From: CAWIJJ01 sp963836405 | GTDB lineage: Bacteria > Acidobacteriota > Terriglobia > Bryobacterales > Bryobacteraceae | Reading direction: 5' to 3' | DNA: 64,000 nucleotides | Assembly (NCBI GenBank): GCA_963836405.1 | Contig: CAWIJL010000010.1 | Coordinates: 186,001-250,000 of the forward strand | Part shown: positions 26,191-34,467 of the stretch, one piece after another | Layout of the letters: every line of letters starts with the position of its first letter | Position numbering within the stretch: the first letter of the stretch is position 1 | The notes under the pieces: model-generated | Databases searched by the model: none | Told to the model about the DNA's origin: nothing | What the model saw: the letters and a program-made list of their open reading frames with translations, nothing else | Program-made: the position numbers and the translations under genes

Positions 26191-27144
26191 TCAGTATCGC
26201 ACCAGCTCCTCGAAGTCCACATTCCCGCCCGAGATCACTACGCCGACCGAACGAATGCCCTCCGGCAGTTTGCGAAACATCACCGCTGCCGCCGCCGCCG
26301 CGCCGCTCGGCTCCACCAGGATCTTCATGCGCAGCAGCAGGAACTTCACCGTGGCGCGAATCTCCTCGTCGCTTACCAGCAGGATCCGCTCCACCAGTTG
26401 CTTCATCACCGGAAAGGTGAGCTCGCCGGGCTTGGGCGCGCGCAGCCCGTCGGCAATCGTGTCCGGATGCCGGATGGCGACGCGCTCGCCCGCCACCAGG
26501 GAAAGAAAGGTATCGTTGGCGCCGCCCGGCTCGGCTCCGAACACGCGGAGCTTCGGGTGCATGTCGCGCGCGATGGTGGCGCAGCCGGAGAGCAGTCCGC
26601 CGCCGCCGACGGGCGTGATCAGCGCGTCCAGCGGGCCCGTTTCCTCAAGCAGTTCGAGCGCGGCCGTGCCTTGCCCGGCCATGATCATGGGGTGGTCGAA
26701 CGGCGGCACCAGCGTGGCTCCGGTCTCTTTGAGCAGCGCCGCCGCAATCGCTTCGCGGCTGTCGCGGAACCGGTCGTAGCTCACGATGCGCGCCCCGCGC
26801 GCCTTGGTGGCCGCCATCTTCGAACGCGGCGCGTCCTCCGGCATCACGATGGTCGCGGCCGCGCCCACGTGCCGCGCGGCGATCGCCGTCGCCTGCGCGT
26901 GATTGCCCGAGGAATACGCCACCACGCCCTTTCGCAGCGCTTCCGGCGGCAGCGAGAGAATCAGGTTCGCGGCGCCACGGATCTTGAATGCGCCGCCCCG
27001 CTGCAAATTTTCACACTTGAGATACACCCGCGTGGCGGACTCGTGATCGAGCCCGGCCGCCGTCATCACCGGCGTTTTCGAGGCCAGCGGACGGATCCGT
27101 TCCGCGGCGGCGCGCACGTCGTCTGCGCGGATCGCAAGTTCCAT
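26191..27144 (-). CDS. PLP-dependent threonine/serine dehydratase family enzyme
   Basis: 317 aa, fold-type II PLP enzyme without an ACT regulatory domain. The PLP lysine is in GAFKIRGA (K54), the substrate loop is SSGNHAQ (79-84), the phosphate-binding tetraglycine is GGGG (180-183), and SGGNVD lies near the C-terminus. The short form fits catabolic threonine dehydratase, serine racemase or threo-3-hydroxyaspartate dehydratase; these cannot be separated by eye. Cytosolic. Cotranscribed with the NTF2-like gene. Confidence 0.9.
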   Translation of the reverse strand: MELAIRADDVRAAAERIRPLASKTPVMTAAGLDHESATRVYLKCENLQRGGAFKIRGAANLILSLPPEALRKGVVAYSSGNHAQATAIAARHVGAAATIVMPEDAPRSKMAATKARGARIVSYDRFRDSREAIAAALLKETGATLVPPFDHPMIMAGQGTAALELLEETGPLDALITPVGGGGLLSGCATIARDMHPKLRVFGAEPGGANDTFLSLVAGERVAIRHPDTIADGLRAPKPGELTFPVMKQLVERILLVSDEEIRATVKFLLLRMKILVEPSGAAAAAAVMFRKLPEGIRSVGVVISGGNVDFEELVRY

Positions 27145-27165
27145 CCCAAGAGTCTAACAGGCTGC

Positions 27166-27771
27166 TTAGAATCGCACTCCCACGGTAACCGGCACGAAGC
27201 TTGCGCCCGACCCGTGCGTAAACATGTGGTGATAGCGCGCCTCGACAAAGATCTTCGGCTGCCCCGGATGTCCCAGGTTGAATTCGAATCCCGCGCCTAG
27301 GTTCGCGCCGGGCTCCACGATGTGCCGGGAGCTGGTGATGTCGTGCTGATCGCCGAAGCGGCCGCCGTCCTGGAATGCGGCCCGGTATTGCGTGTACTGC
27401 CCGTAAAAACCGCCGCCGCCGGTGAGATAGAAGTCCACCGGGCCTCGCGGGTTGATGTGGACCACCGGGTCCAGGGTGACTGCCCAGTAACTCTGGTGCC
27501 CGTGTCGCGCGCCCGCCTGCGCCAGCGCGCGGCGTGTGATGCCGAAGTCGTTGAACATCGCCTCCAGGTGCAATCCGAAGGCGCCGTACTTCAGTCCGCC
27601 TCCTCCTTCGAAATTCCACCCCGTGTTCAGCCGGGACGCTACCGGGTTGATTGCCGTGGAGACTCCGGCGCCGAAATAGCCCGTGGGCCGGATCTCCCGG
27701 TCTCCGAAATGCCGCCATTGCGCCGCTGCGGGCAAGGCCGCAAGGATGATGAAAGCCGCGAGTTTTTGCAT
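27166..27771 (-). CDS. Small outer-membrane beta-barrel protein
   Basis: 201 aa with a signal peptide (MQKLAAFIILAALPAAA). It then shows alternating aromatic/glycine strands (GYFGAGVSTAINP, GWNFEGGGGLKYGAFGLHLEAMF, FYLTGGGGFYGQYTQY, ANLGAGFEFNLG) and ends in VPVTVGVRF, a typical barrel C-terminus. This matches OmpA/OmpX-like 8-strand barrels. Function unknown. Its stop is ~20 bases upstream of the dehydratase start on the same strand. Confidence 0.78.
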   Translation of the reverse strand: MQKLAAFIILAALPAAAQWRHFGDREIRPTGYFGAGVSTAINPVASRLNTGWNFEGGGGLKYGAFGLHLEAMFNDFGITRRALAQAGARHGHQSYWAVTLDPVVHINPRGPVDFYLTGGGGFYGQYTQYRAAFQDGGRFGDQHDITSSRHIVEPGANLGAGFEFNLGHPGQPKIFVEARYHHMFTHGSGASFVPVTVGVRF

Positions 27772-27917
27772 AACCTCTCCACAGGGCCAAGCAACATCCG
27801 TTCCAAATTGCAGTTACATTGTTACTCGCGACTTACACCGGAACTGCCCTTTGCGCGGCTGGCTGAAAAGCACCACGCTGCTCGATATGGGCCGGACCCG
27901 TGACGTTTTCGAACCCC

Positions 27918-27950
27918 AAAAAAGACCCCGGCCGCCAACATTGGCGGCCG
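27918..27950 (-). terminator. Palindrome-based intrinsic terminator downstream of the TMTC-like gene
   Basis: A 10-bp perfect stem (27929-27938 with 27941-27950; half-site CGGCCGCCAA) with a 2-base loop is followed on the minus strand by GGGGTC and six T (27923-27918). It lies ~70 bases after the stop of the minus-strand gene at 28020. Confidence 0.6.
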
Positions 27951-27994
27951 ACCCAGAGTAAGTTGTTTGTTTGCAATGGTGAAAGAGGTCATAA

Positions 27995-28010
27995 CCGCCA
28001 ATGTTGGCGG
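27995..28010. repeat. Second palindrome, inverse partner of 27932-27947
   Basis: CCGCCAA-TG-TTGGCGG is the exact reverse complement of the 16-base core of the palindrome at 27929-27950. The pair is spaced 47 bases apart, recalling a REP/BIME-type intergenic element. Confidence 0.6.
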
Positions 28011-28019
28011 CCATGCCGG

Positions 28020-29960
28020 TCAGCGGCGATTTTGATCCGCCATCGATCGCACGCGGACGAGGGCGGCGCGGACTTCCTCCACGTCGGGGCGCAGGCGGCT
28101 GGCGGTCTCGAGATGCTGAACGGCCTCCGCGCGACGCCCGGGCAACTGCGCGAGCGCCAGGCCCAGGCGATAGTGCGCCTCCGCGAAATCCGGGTTGAGC
28201 CGTATCGCGGCCTGGAACTCCGCGATGGCGTCCGCCAGGCGATCCGGCATCTTCGAGAAGAGGCTGCCCAGGGTGTAATGAGCTTCGAGCAGGTTCGGGT
28301 CGAGGCGAAGCGCGGTCTGAAGGTGCGCCACCGCGTCGGGCGCGCGTCCCATCATTCCCGCCAGCGCCGCGCCCAGGTTGGCGTACGCCGGCGCCAGGTC
28401 CGGCTTGAGGCGAAGCACGGTTTCGAGGTGCTGAATCGCTTCGGGATCGCGGCCGGGCACCTTCAGCAGCAGGAGCGCGAGATTGTAGTGCGCGTCCATA
28501 TATGACGGGTCGATTCGCAGCGCGGCTTCATATTCGGCGATGGCCTCGGCGGCGCGGTCTGTTTCGGCGAGCGCGCTGGCCAGGTTGTAGTGCGCGCCCA
28601 GGTTGTTCGGACGGATGCGCAGCGACTCCTGAAATTCGCGGATCGCCTCCGGCATCCGGCCAGGCTCTTCGGACAGCGCGATGCCGAGGTTGTTGTGCGC
28701 CGCCCACGAATCCGGGTTGTGTGCGATCGAGTGGCGGTAGAGGGTCTCGCCGTCGCGATAGAGCGCGCTCTGCCGGAAGCTGAGCACGCCCAGCAGAACG
28801 GCCAGCGCCACCGGCAGCGCGAGGCGCGCAGACGCGGGGAAGCGACGAAGCGCCACCGTCAGCACACACGCCGCCGCGACCGCTACCACCTGGCTTGCCA
28901 GATATTGAAAGTGGTCCGCGACGAAAGAAAAAAGAAACGGGTAGACGTTGAGGAAGCCGAGCACGGAGACGAGTGTGCCCCCGAACAGCAGCAGCGCAGC
29001 CAGCGGACCGCGACGGCCGCGCCGGGCCAGCCACACGCCCGCGGCGGCGGCGAGCAGCACTCCAACCAGCGGCAGCCACTGCCACCACACGGCGGCATCG
29101 ATCTGCCAGCGCGGGTAATAGAACAGCAGGTTGAACGGCAGCAGGAGCTTCGCGAAGTAGAACCACACTACGCGGGCGGCCAGCAGGCAGCGGGCGATGA
29201 AGCTCAAGGAAAAGTCCGCTCCGGCCGCACCGATGAAACGCTGCTCCACCCAGGCCGTCACGAGGCCGCTCGCGAGCGCGATCCCGAACCACGGCACCAG
29301 CGGGAGCACATCCGATTTCAAAGAGAGCCGCCCGCGCCGCCACCAGAAGACGACCAGCAAGGCCGCCGGCAGCGTGGCGGTGACGCTCTTGGTCAACAGC
29401 GCCATCACGAACAGCGCGAGCGCCTGAAAGTAGACCCGCCGCTGCCGCGTCCGGTCGAAATGCAGATAGAGCAGCGCCGACGCGAGGTAGAAAACAGTGG
29501 AGAGGGTATTCTTCTGCTCCGACATCCAGGCGACCGATTGCACCGCAACCGGGTGCAGCGCCCACAGGAAACCCGCGAGCCATGCGCCCGGCAGTTCCCG
29601 GCGCCGCACCACCGCTATCAGCAGGCAGGCGGCGGTTGCGTGCAGCAGTACGTTCACCAGGTGGTAGCCAAGGAAGGCATCGCCCCACAGCTTATGTTCC
29701 AGCCAGAAGGCGGTGTGCATCAGCGGCCAGTATTGGGCGGTGGCGCCGATCTTGAACCAGATGGCCCACAGGCCGTGCAGCGATTGCAGGGCGGGCGCGG
29801 TGATGTGGTCCACGTCGTCGATGAGCATGCCGCCGTTCATCGCGGGCAGGTAGGCGAGAAAGGTGACGCCGAAGAGCAGAGCCGCGAGGGCCGCGTCCGG
29901 AACGGTGCCGGGTTTGGGCTTTGCCGCTGGGACGACCTTGGCCGGGCGTTTGGCACGCAT
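28020..29960 (-). CDS. Polytopic membrane protein with C-terminal TPRs, TMTC / GT-C mannosyltransferase-like
   Basis: 646 aa. The first ~400 residues hold about ten membrane helices, with an acidic IDDVDHI loop after helix 1 (residues ~47-53), as expected for GT-C glycosyltransferases that use polyprenyl-phosphate sugars. The WLEHKLWGDAFLGYHLVNVLLH and LWALHPVAVQSVAWMSEQKN stretches resemble the TMTC family. The last ~230 residues form at least six TPRs (AHNNLGIALSEEPG, AHYNLALLLLKVPG, YANLGAALAGMMG). Animal TMTC proteins are protein O-mannosyltransferases; that activity here is inference. It starts 4 bases after the CRTAC1-type gene upstream, so the two form an operon. Confidence 0.82.
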   Translation of the reverse strand: MRAKRPAKVVPAAKPKPGTVPDAALAALLFGVTFLAYLPAMNGGMLIDDVDHITAPALQSLHGLWAIWFKIGATAQYWPLMHTAFWLEHKLWGDAFLGYHLVNVLLHATAACLLIAVVRRRELPGAWLAGFLWALHPVAVQSVAWMSEQKNTLSTVFYLASALLYLHFDRTRQRRVYFQALALFVMALLTKSVTATLPAALLVVFWWRRGRLSLKSDVLPLVPWFGIALASGLVTAWVEQRFIGAAGADFSLSFIARCLLAARVVWFYFAKLLLPFNLLFYYPRWQIDAAVWWQWLPLVGVLLAAAAGVWLARRGRRGPLAALLLFGGTLVSVLGFLNVYPFLFSFVADHFQYLASQVVAVAAACVLTVALRRFPASARLALPVALAVLLGVLSFRQSALYRDGETLYRHSIAHNPDSWAAHNNLGIALSEEPGRMPEAIREFQESLRIRPNNLGAHYNLASALAETDRAAEAIAEYEAALRIDPSYMDAHYNLALLLLKVPGRDPEAIQHLETVLRLKPDLAPAYANLGAALAGMMGRAPDAVAHLQTALRLDPNLLEAHYTLGSLFSKMPDRLADAIAEFQAAIRLNPDFAEAHYRLGLALAQLPGRRAEAVQHLETASRLRPDVEEVRAALVRVRSMADQNRR

Positions 29961-29964
29961 AGGA

Positions 29965-31719
29965 TCAGGCCGGCTTGCCGAACCGCTCCGTGCGGACCAC
30001 GCCCGCGCCCTCGCGAATCACCACGAGCCGGTTGGCGGCCACGTTGGCGACCTTCTCCACCGCGCCGCTGGGCCAGCGAATTTCGAGATTGGCCGTCGCC
30101 GCCGCTCCCAAACCGAAGTGCAGCCGCCGGTCGTTCACGGAGAGGTAGGACGATTGCGCAAGCACGGCCTGCGCCTGCCGGCGTTCGCCGTATTCCGCGA
30201 TCACCTGCGCCCCGATGGCGCTGCGGTTGGAGGCGACGCCCACCAGTTGCACCTTGAGCCACTTGTTGTCGCCGGCCATATCGTTGCGGAGCAGCGAGGG
30301 CGGCTCGTTCACGTGAACGATCACGATGTCCATGTCGCCGTCGTTATCGAAATCGCCGAATGCCACGCCGCGGCTGCAATGCGGCTCGGCGACTCCCGGC
30401 CCGGCCTCGTCCAGCAGCTCTTCGAATTTGCCGCCGCCCAGGTTGCGGAATACCACGCTCGGCGTGCGGTATTTGGCATCGGGCAGCTTTTGCTCGGGCT
30501 CGGGATAGACCATACCGGTCGTCACAAAGATATCGGGAAGGCCGTCATTATCCAGGTCAACAATTCCGGCGCCCCATTGCACGAAGCGCGTTTCCACGCC
30601 GAGTCCGGCGCGCAGCGTCACGTCGCGGAAGTAGCCCTTGCCGTTGTTGCGGTAGAGCCCGGGAGTGTCGTCGCTGAAGTGGGACTTGAAGATGTCGATG
30701 GAGCCGTCGGGATCGACGTCGCCGATGCCGATGCCCATTCCCGCCTGTTCCTCGCCGTCTTCGTTCAGCGACACGCCGGCGTCGAGCCCCTCTTCGGCGA
30801 AGGTGCCGTCGTGACGGTTGCGGAACAGGAGGCTGGGGGTGGTATCGCAGGCGACGTAGATATCCTGCCAGCCGTCGCCATCGAAGTCGGCGGCCACGGC
30901 AGTGAGGGCGTAGCCGGGCTTGACGGCGGCGATGCCGGACTTCTCGCTGACGTCGGTGAAGGTGCCGTCACCGTTGTTCCGATAGAGGCGGCAGGGGTCC
31001 TGCGGCAGGCCGGCAGGCCCGCAATAGACGGGCACGCCGCGATAGGAGCACGCGGGATCTCTGCCGCGGGCGGGCACTTTGGCCTGGTCGAAACCGGCGT
31101 AGTGGGCCACGAAGAGATCGAGGCGGCCGTCGCGATCGTAATCGATCCAGGTGCAGCCCGTGCCGTAGTGCGGCTCGGGTCGGAGCAGGCCGGCCTTCTC
31201 GGTCGCGTCGGTGAAGGTGCCGTCGCCGTTGTTGTGGAAGAGCAGGTTCTGCGGGTAGGCGGTGATGAAGAGATCGTCGAAGCCGTCGTTATCGTAGTCG
31301 CCCACGGTGATGCCGGTGGCCCAGACGCTGCTGCCGATTCCGGCGCGGGAGGTGACGTCGGCAAAGGTGCCGTCGCGATTGTTCTTGTAGAGGCGGATGA
31401 TGGCCTCGGGGGGCGTGGCTTGAAGGCGGCGGCCAGTGAGGATGACGAGGTCCTGCCAGCCGTCGTTGTCGTAGTCGAGGAAGGCCGCGCCGCAGCCCAT
31501 CGATTCGAGGATGTAGTCGTTGTGGTCGGGACCGCCGTAGATGACCGGCGCGCGCAGCCCGGCTTCGCGGCCGGCATTGACGAAGTGGGCGTGGAAGGAA
31601 AGGCCGGAAGGTTTGCCGCGGGGTGCCGCCTTGACGCCGCGAGAGGCCATGCCGCCGAACTGTTGCCCCCGCGCCCAGGGAGCCGCGGCCAGCAGCAAAC
31701 AGAGCTGTCTGCGGGTCAT
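29965..31719 (-). CDS. CRTAC1-type exported beta-propeller protein (VCBS repeats, ASPIC/UnbV)
   Basis: 584 aa from the ATG at 31719 with a signal peptide (LCLLLAAAPWARG); the frame is open to 31785, but that overlaps the divergent gene. About seven propeller blades carry DxDxDG-type calcium loops (FLDYDNDGWQDL, VGDYDNDGFDDLFI, WIDYDRDGRLDLFVA, VAADFDGDGWQDIYVA, FGDFDNDGDMDI). The C-terminal ASPIC/UnbV segment is VASNRSAIGAQVIAEYG and SSYLSVNDRRLHFGLG, ending with IRWPSGAVEKV. Likely a secreted or surface protein. It is divergent from the TPR gene at 31785 and upstream of the TMTC-like gene. Confidence 0.9.
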   Translation of the reverse strand: MTRRQLCLLLAAAPWARGQQFGGMASRGVKAAPRGKPSGLSFHAHFVNAGREAGLRAPVIYGGPDHNDYILESMGCGAAFLDYDNDGWQDLVILTGRRLQATPPEAIIRLYKNNRDGTFADVTSRAGIGSSVWATGITVGDYDNDGFDDLFITAYPQNLLFHNNGDGTFTDATEKAGLLRPEPHYGTGCTWIDYDRDGRLDLFVAHYAGFDQAKVPARGRDPACSYRGVPVYCGPAGLPQDPCRLYRNNGDGTFTDVSEKSGIAAVKPGYALTAVAADFDGDGWQDIYVACDTTPSLLFRNRHDGTFAEEGLDAGVSLNEDGEEQAGMGIGIGDVDPDGSIDIFKSHFSDDTPGLYRNNGKGYFRDVTLRAGLGVETRFVQWGAGIVDLDNDGLPDIFVTTGMVYPEPEQKLPDAKYRTPSVVFRNLGGGKFEELLDEAGPGVAEPHCSRGVAFGDFDNDGDMDIVIVHVNEPPSLLRNDMAGDNKWLKVQLVGVASNRSAIGAQVIAEYGERRQAQAVLAQSSYLSVNDRRLHFGLGAAATANLEIRWPSGAVEKVANVAANRLVVIREGAGVVRTERFGKPA

Positions 31720-31764
31720 CAACGTACAGGATACCCAATCGATGGCGGAAGCGCGGGCAGCGTC

Positions 31765-31770
31765 TATAAT
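31765..31770 (+). promoter_or_regulatory. -10 box (TATAAT) for the TPR protein gene
   Basis: A perfect TATAAT, 14 bases before the ATG at 31785, in the 65-base gap shared with the divergent CRTAC1-type gene. Confidence 0.5.
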
Positions 31771-31784
31771 GAACGGGAAACGCA

Positions 31785-33920
31785 ATGAACCGGCTTGGAC
31801 GAGGAATTCTGTTGGTGCTCGGGGTCCTGTGGTGGTGGGCGCCGGCCGGCAGCGGAGCCCAGGACAGGATGCCGGCGAATGAAGCGGTGGCGACGCTGCG
31901 GCGGCTCTACCAGTCCGGCGATCGCGCCGGAGCGGAAGCGCTGCTCGACCGGCTGGCGGCGCAGGCGAGGGGCGACGCCAACTACTGCTTCGCAGTGGGA
32001 ATGACGCTGGGGGCGGCGGGGCAGATCGGGCGCGCCGAGCAGTTCCTCACCATGGCCGCGGCGGCGGCGCCGGCCGACTACCGCATTCTGTACAACCTGG
32101 GCGTGGCCGCCTCCTACTCGGGCCATTTCGAGCGTGCGCAGGAGGTGCTGGCCACAGCCCTCAAGCTGCAGCCGCAGAATGTGGACGTGCTGTACAACCT
32201 GGCGTACGTCAACGAGAAGCTGGGGCGGAGAGAAGAGACCATCCGGCTGCTGGCGCGGGCGGTGAAACTTGCGCCGCAGCGTGCGGACCTTTATAAGCTG
32301 ACGGCCATCGCGGCCTTCGAACTGCGCGCTTGGGAGGATGCGCTGGCGGCGTGGAACAGTTATCTGAAGCTTCAGCCGGACGACGACGTGGCGCGGCGCG
32401 AGCGCGGCTTCACGGCGGTGCAGATGGGACAGTTCGAGCAGGGCATTGCGGATATTAAGCGGTTCCTGGAGAGACATCCGCGGGATGCGGAGGCGTATCA
32501 CGAACTGGGCCTCGCGGAAGTGGATATCGACCCGGAGCAGGCGCTGGCGAATCTGGATAAGGCGATCGAGCTGCAGCCCGATTTTCCGGAAGCGCGGTCG
32601 AACCGCGGCAATCTCTCGTATCAGCAGGGCAGGCCGGAGGCGGCGCTGCCGGACCTGGAGTTTGCGGCAAAGCGCAAGCCGGATGATGCCATCACGCTCG
32701 ACCGGCTGGGGCAGACGTACCTGGCGCTCGACCGTCCGGCGGATGCTGTGCGTGTGCTGCGTCGGGCGGCGGGGCTGGCGCCGGACGACGGCCGCACGCT
32801 GCTGCACCTGGGGCGCGCGCTTGCGGACGCGGGCGAGGTGGAGGAATCGAAAAACGTGATGGAGCGCTTCCGGCAGATGGGGCCCACCAAGAGTCCGCCA
32901 GTGCCGGCCGGCCTGGTGGATTACCTGGGACTCTCGCCGGAGCAGCAGCGGGCGGACTACCGGTCGCGGCTCGAAAAGGCGATCGCGAAAGAGCCGGGGG
33001 ATGCGGCGGCGCAGGTGCGGTATTTGAAGTTCCTGCTGGAGGAAGGCGACGTCACGAAGGCGAGGACGACGGCGCGGCAGATTGCGGAGTTGAAACCGAA
33101 CGGGGCGGTGCTGGCCGAAGCGGGTCGGGCACTGCTGGCGGCGCGTCAATTCCAGGCGGCCAGGGACCTGCTGGCGCAGGCCGGAGAAAGCGACGAGGTG
33201 CGCCTCGACTTGGCGCTGGCGACATTCGGAGTATCGGGCGGCGCAAAGGGATTGGAAGAGTTGGACCGCGTGCCGGAATCGGGGCGGACCGGCGGCTACT
33301 ACCTGGCGCGGGCGCAGATGCTGGATGCAACGGGCAAAGCGGAAGAGGCGCGGGTGGCGTTGCGGCAGGCGCTGGAGGCGGCGTCCGGGAATCCGCAAAT
33401 CTACGCGCGGTCCGCCGCGCTTCTTTTGAAAAATGGCCGGACTGCCGAAGCGATGCCGGTGCTGGAGCGAGCGGCGGCGGCGCTGGCAGGGAGCCGCGAG
33501 ATTCAGCTCCTGCGCGCAACCACGCTCGAGTTAGCCGGGAACACCGCGGAGGCCGAGCGCAGGATCACGGAAGTGCTGGCGCGCTGGCCGGAGTGGCACG
33601 CCGGATGGGTGGCGCAGGGAATCATGCTGGCATCGCGGAAGCGCTACGACGATGCCCGCATGGCGCTCGAGACGGCGGTGAAGTTAGGAGCACACAGCGC
33701 CGAGACTTACTATTACCTGGCCGATTGCGTGCTACGTTCTTCGCCGGAGCGGAGGGCGCTGGCCGAGAGCGCGATTCAGAAGGCGCTGACGGCGGCCCCG
33801 AGTGATCCGTATATTCAGGCTCTGGCCGCCCGAGTGGCGAAGCGGGATGCAAGGGAACCCGCGGGAGCGCCGCCATTTCGCGACCGTCTGTTCCAGTCCA
33901 AGCCACCCGCGGAGTGGTAG
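31785..33920 (+). CDS. Exported TPR-repeat protein (711 aa)
   Basis: The signal peptide (GILLVLGVLWWWAPAGSGA) is followed by TPR units through almost the whole length, for example YNLGVAASYSGHFERAQEVLATAL, LYNLAYVNEKLGRREETIRLL, YHELGLAEVDIDPEQALANLDKA and LLHLGRALADAGEVEESKNVM. The central 370-560 region is more degenerate but still helical. Protein-protein interaction in the periplasm or at the outer membrane is the likely role. It is divergent from a propeller-protein gene, consistent with the repeated pairing of TPR and propeller proteins in this window. Confidence 0.88.
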   Translation: MNRLGRGILLVLGVLWWWAPAGSGAQDRMPANEAVATLRRLYQSGDRAGAEALLDRLAAQARGDANYCFAVGMTLGAAGQIGRAEQFLTMAAAAAPADYRILYNLGVAASYSGHFERAQEVLATALKLQPQNVDVLYNLAYVNEKLGRREETIRLLARAVKLAPQRADLYKLTAIAAFELRAWEDALAAWNSYLKLQPDDDVARRERGFTAVQMGQFEQGIADIKRFLERHPRDAEAYHELGLAEVDIDPEQALANLDKAIELQPDFPEARSNRGNLSYQQGRPEAALPDLEFAAKRKPDDAITLDRLGQTYLALDRPADAVRVLRRAAGLAPDDGRTLLHLGRALADAGEVEESKNVMERFRQMGPTKSPPVPAGLVDYLGLSPEQQRADYRSRLEKAIAKEPGDAAAQVRYLKFLLEEGDVTKARTTARQIAELKPNGAVLAEAGRALLAARQFQAARDLLAQAGESDEVRLDLALATFGVSGGAKGLEELDRVPESGRTGGYYLARAQMLDATGKAEEARVALRQALEAASGNPQIYARSAALLLKNGRTAEAMPVLERAAAALAGSREIQLLRATTLELAGNTAEAERRITEVLARWPEWHAGWVAQGIMLASRKRYDDARMALETAVKLGAHSAETYYYLADCVLRSSPERRALAESAIQKALTAAPSDPYIQALAARVAKRDAREPAGAPPFRDRLFQSKPPAEW

Positions 33921-33945
33921 AGGTTAGCGCGAACTCACGAACGAT

Positions 33946-34467
33946 TCAATGTACGATGCGGACGCTATCCACCCCCCAAATGACGCGAGAGTCCAACGTT
34001 GTGCCGTCTAACCGCGCTGTGGTTGCGTTCGGCGCCAGGTGAAGAGCGTCGGTGTCGAAGTGTACGATGAGATCCTTGAAGCCGTCGCCGTTGAAATCGC
34101 CGTAGTCCGCATTATATTTTCCGCGCGGATTCAAAGAGACTCCGGCGCCTGCCAGCCGCAGAGTGCTGACGTCGATCCTCCAAGCATCCAGGGTTGGCGT
34201 GCCGTAAACGATTACTGGAATGACACCGTGGGACTTCGAGTTGATGGAGTTCACGACCTCGCCGGGTTTGATATCGATCTGCAATTGGACAGGGCCTGAT
34301 TGCAGACCGACGACAGTCGATAGTCGGCTCACTCCAGTGAAGGTGGCGCTGTTGCCGTCACTGTTCACAAAGCCCACTACCGGATAACCGGAAGTACTCA
34401 GCGATGGCTCCAACGCGCCTGTAGCCGGGTTGATACGGAAGAGATAGATAGCGCTACCGGGCGTCAT
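33946..34467 (-). CDS. C-terminal part of a surface protein (calcium-loop domain), probably split by a frameshift
   Basis: 173 residues from ATG 34467; the same frame stays open and protein-like back to ~34510. It contains a VQLQIDIKPGEVVNSINSKS stretch, a GVIPVIVYGTPTLDAWRIDV segment and DYGDFNGDGFKDLIVHF, a calcium-binding DxNxDG loop found in many exported bacterial proteins. The preceding gene on the same strand ends at 34454 in another frame, and the two read as one protein if one base is dropped near 34510. Base composition is less GC-rich than the neighbours. No enzyme motif. Confidence 0.5.
   Translation of the reverse strand: MTPGSAIYLFRINPATGALEPSLSTSGYPVVGFVNSDGNSATFTGVSRLSTVVGLQSGPVQLQIDIKPGEVVNSINSKSHGVIPVIVYGTPTLDAWRIDVSTLRLAGAGVSLNPRGKYNADYGDFNGDGFKDLIVHFDTDALHLAPNATTARLDGTTLDSRVIWGVDSVRIVH

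Noticed and set aside
27929..28010. Possible start of a CRISPR array
   Set aside because: Only two units, mutually inverted and self-palindromic, with no regular spacing and no cas genes.
27900..28020. Replication origin at the skew change
   Set aside because: No clustered DnaA boxes, AT-rich unwinding region or dnaA/dnaN/gidA genes are nearby.
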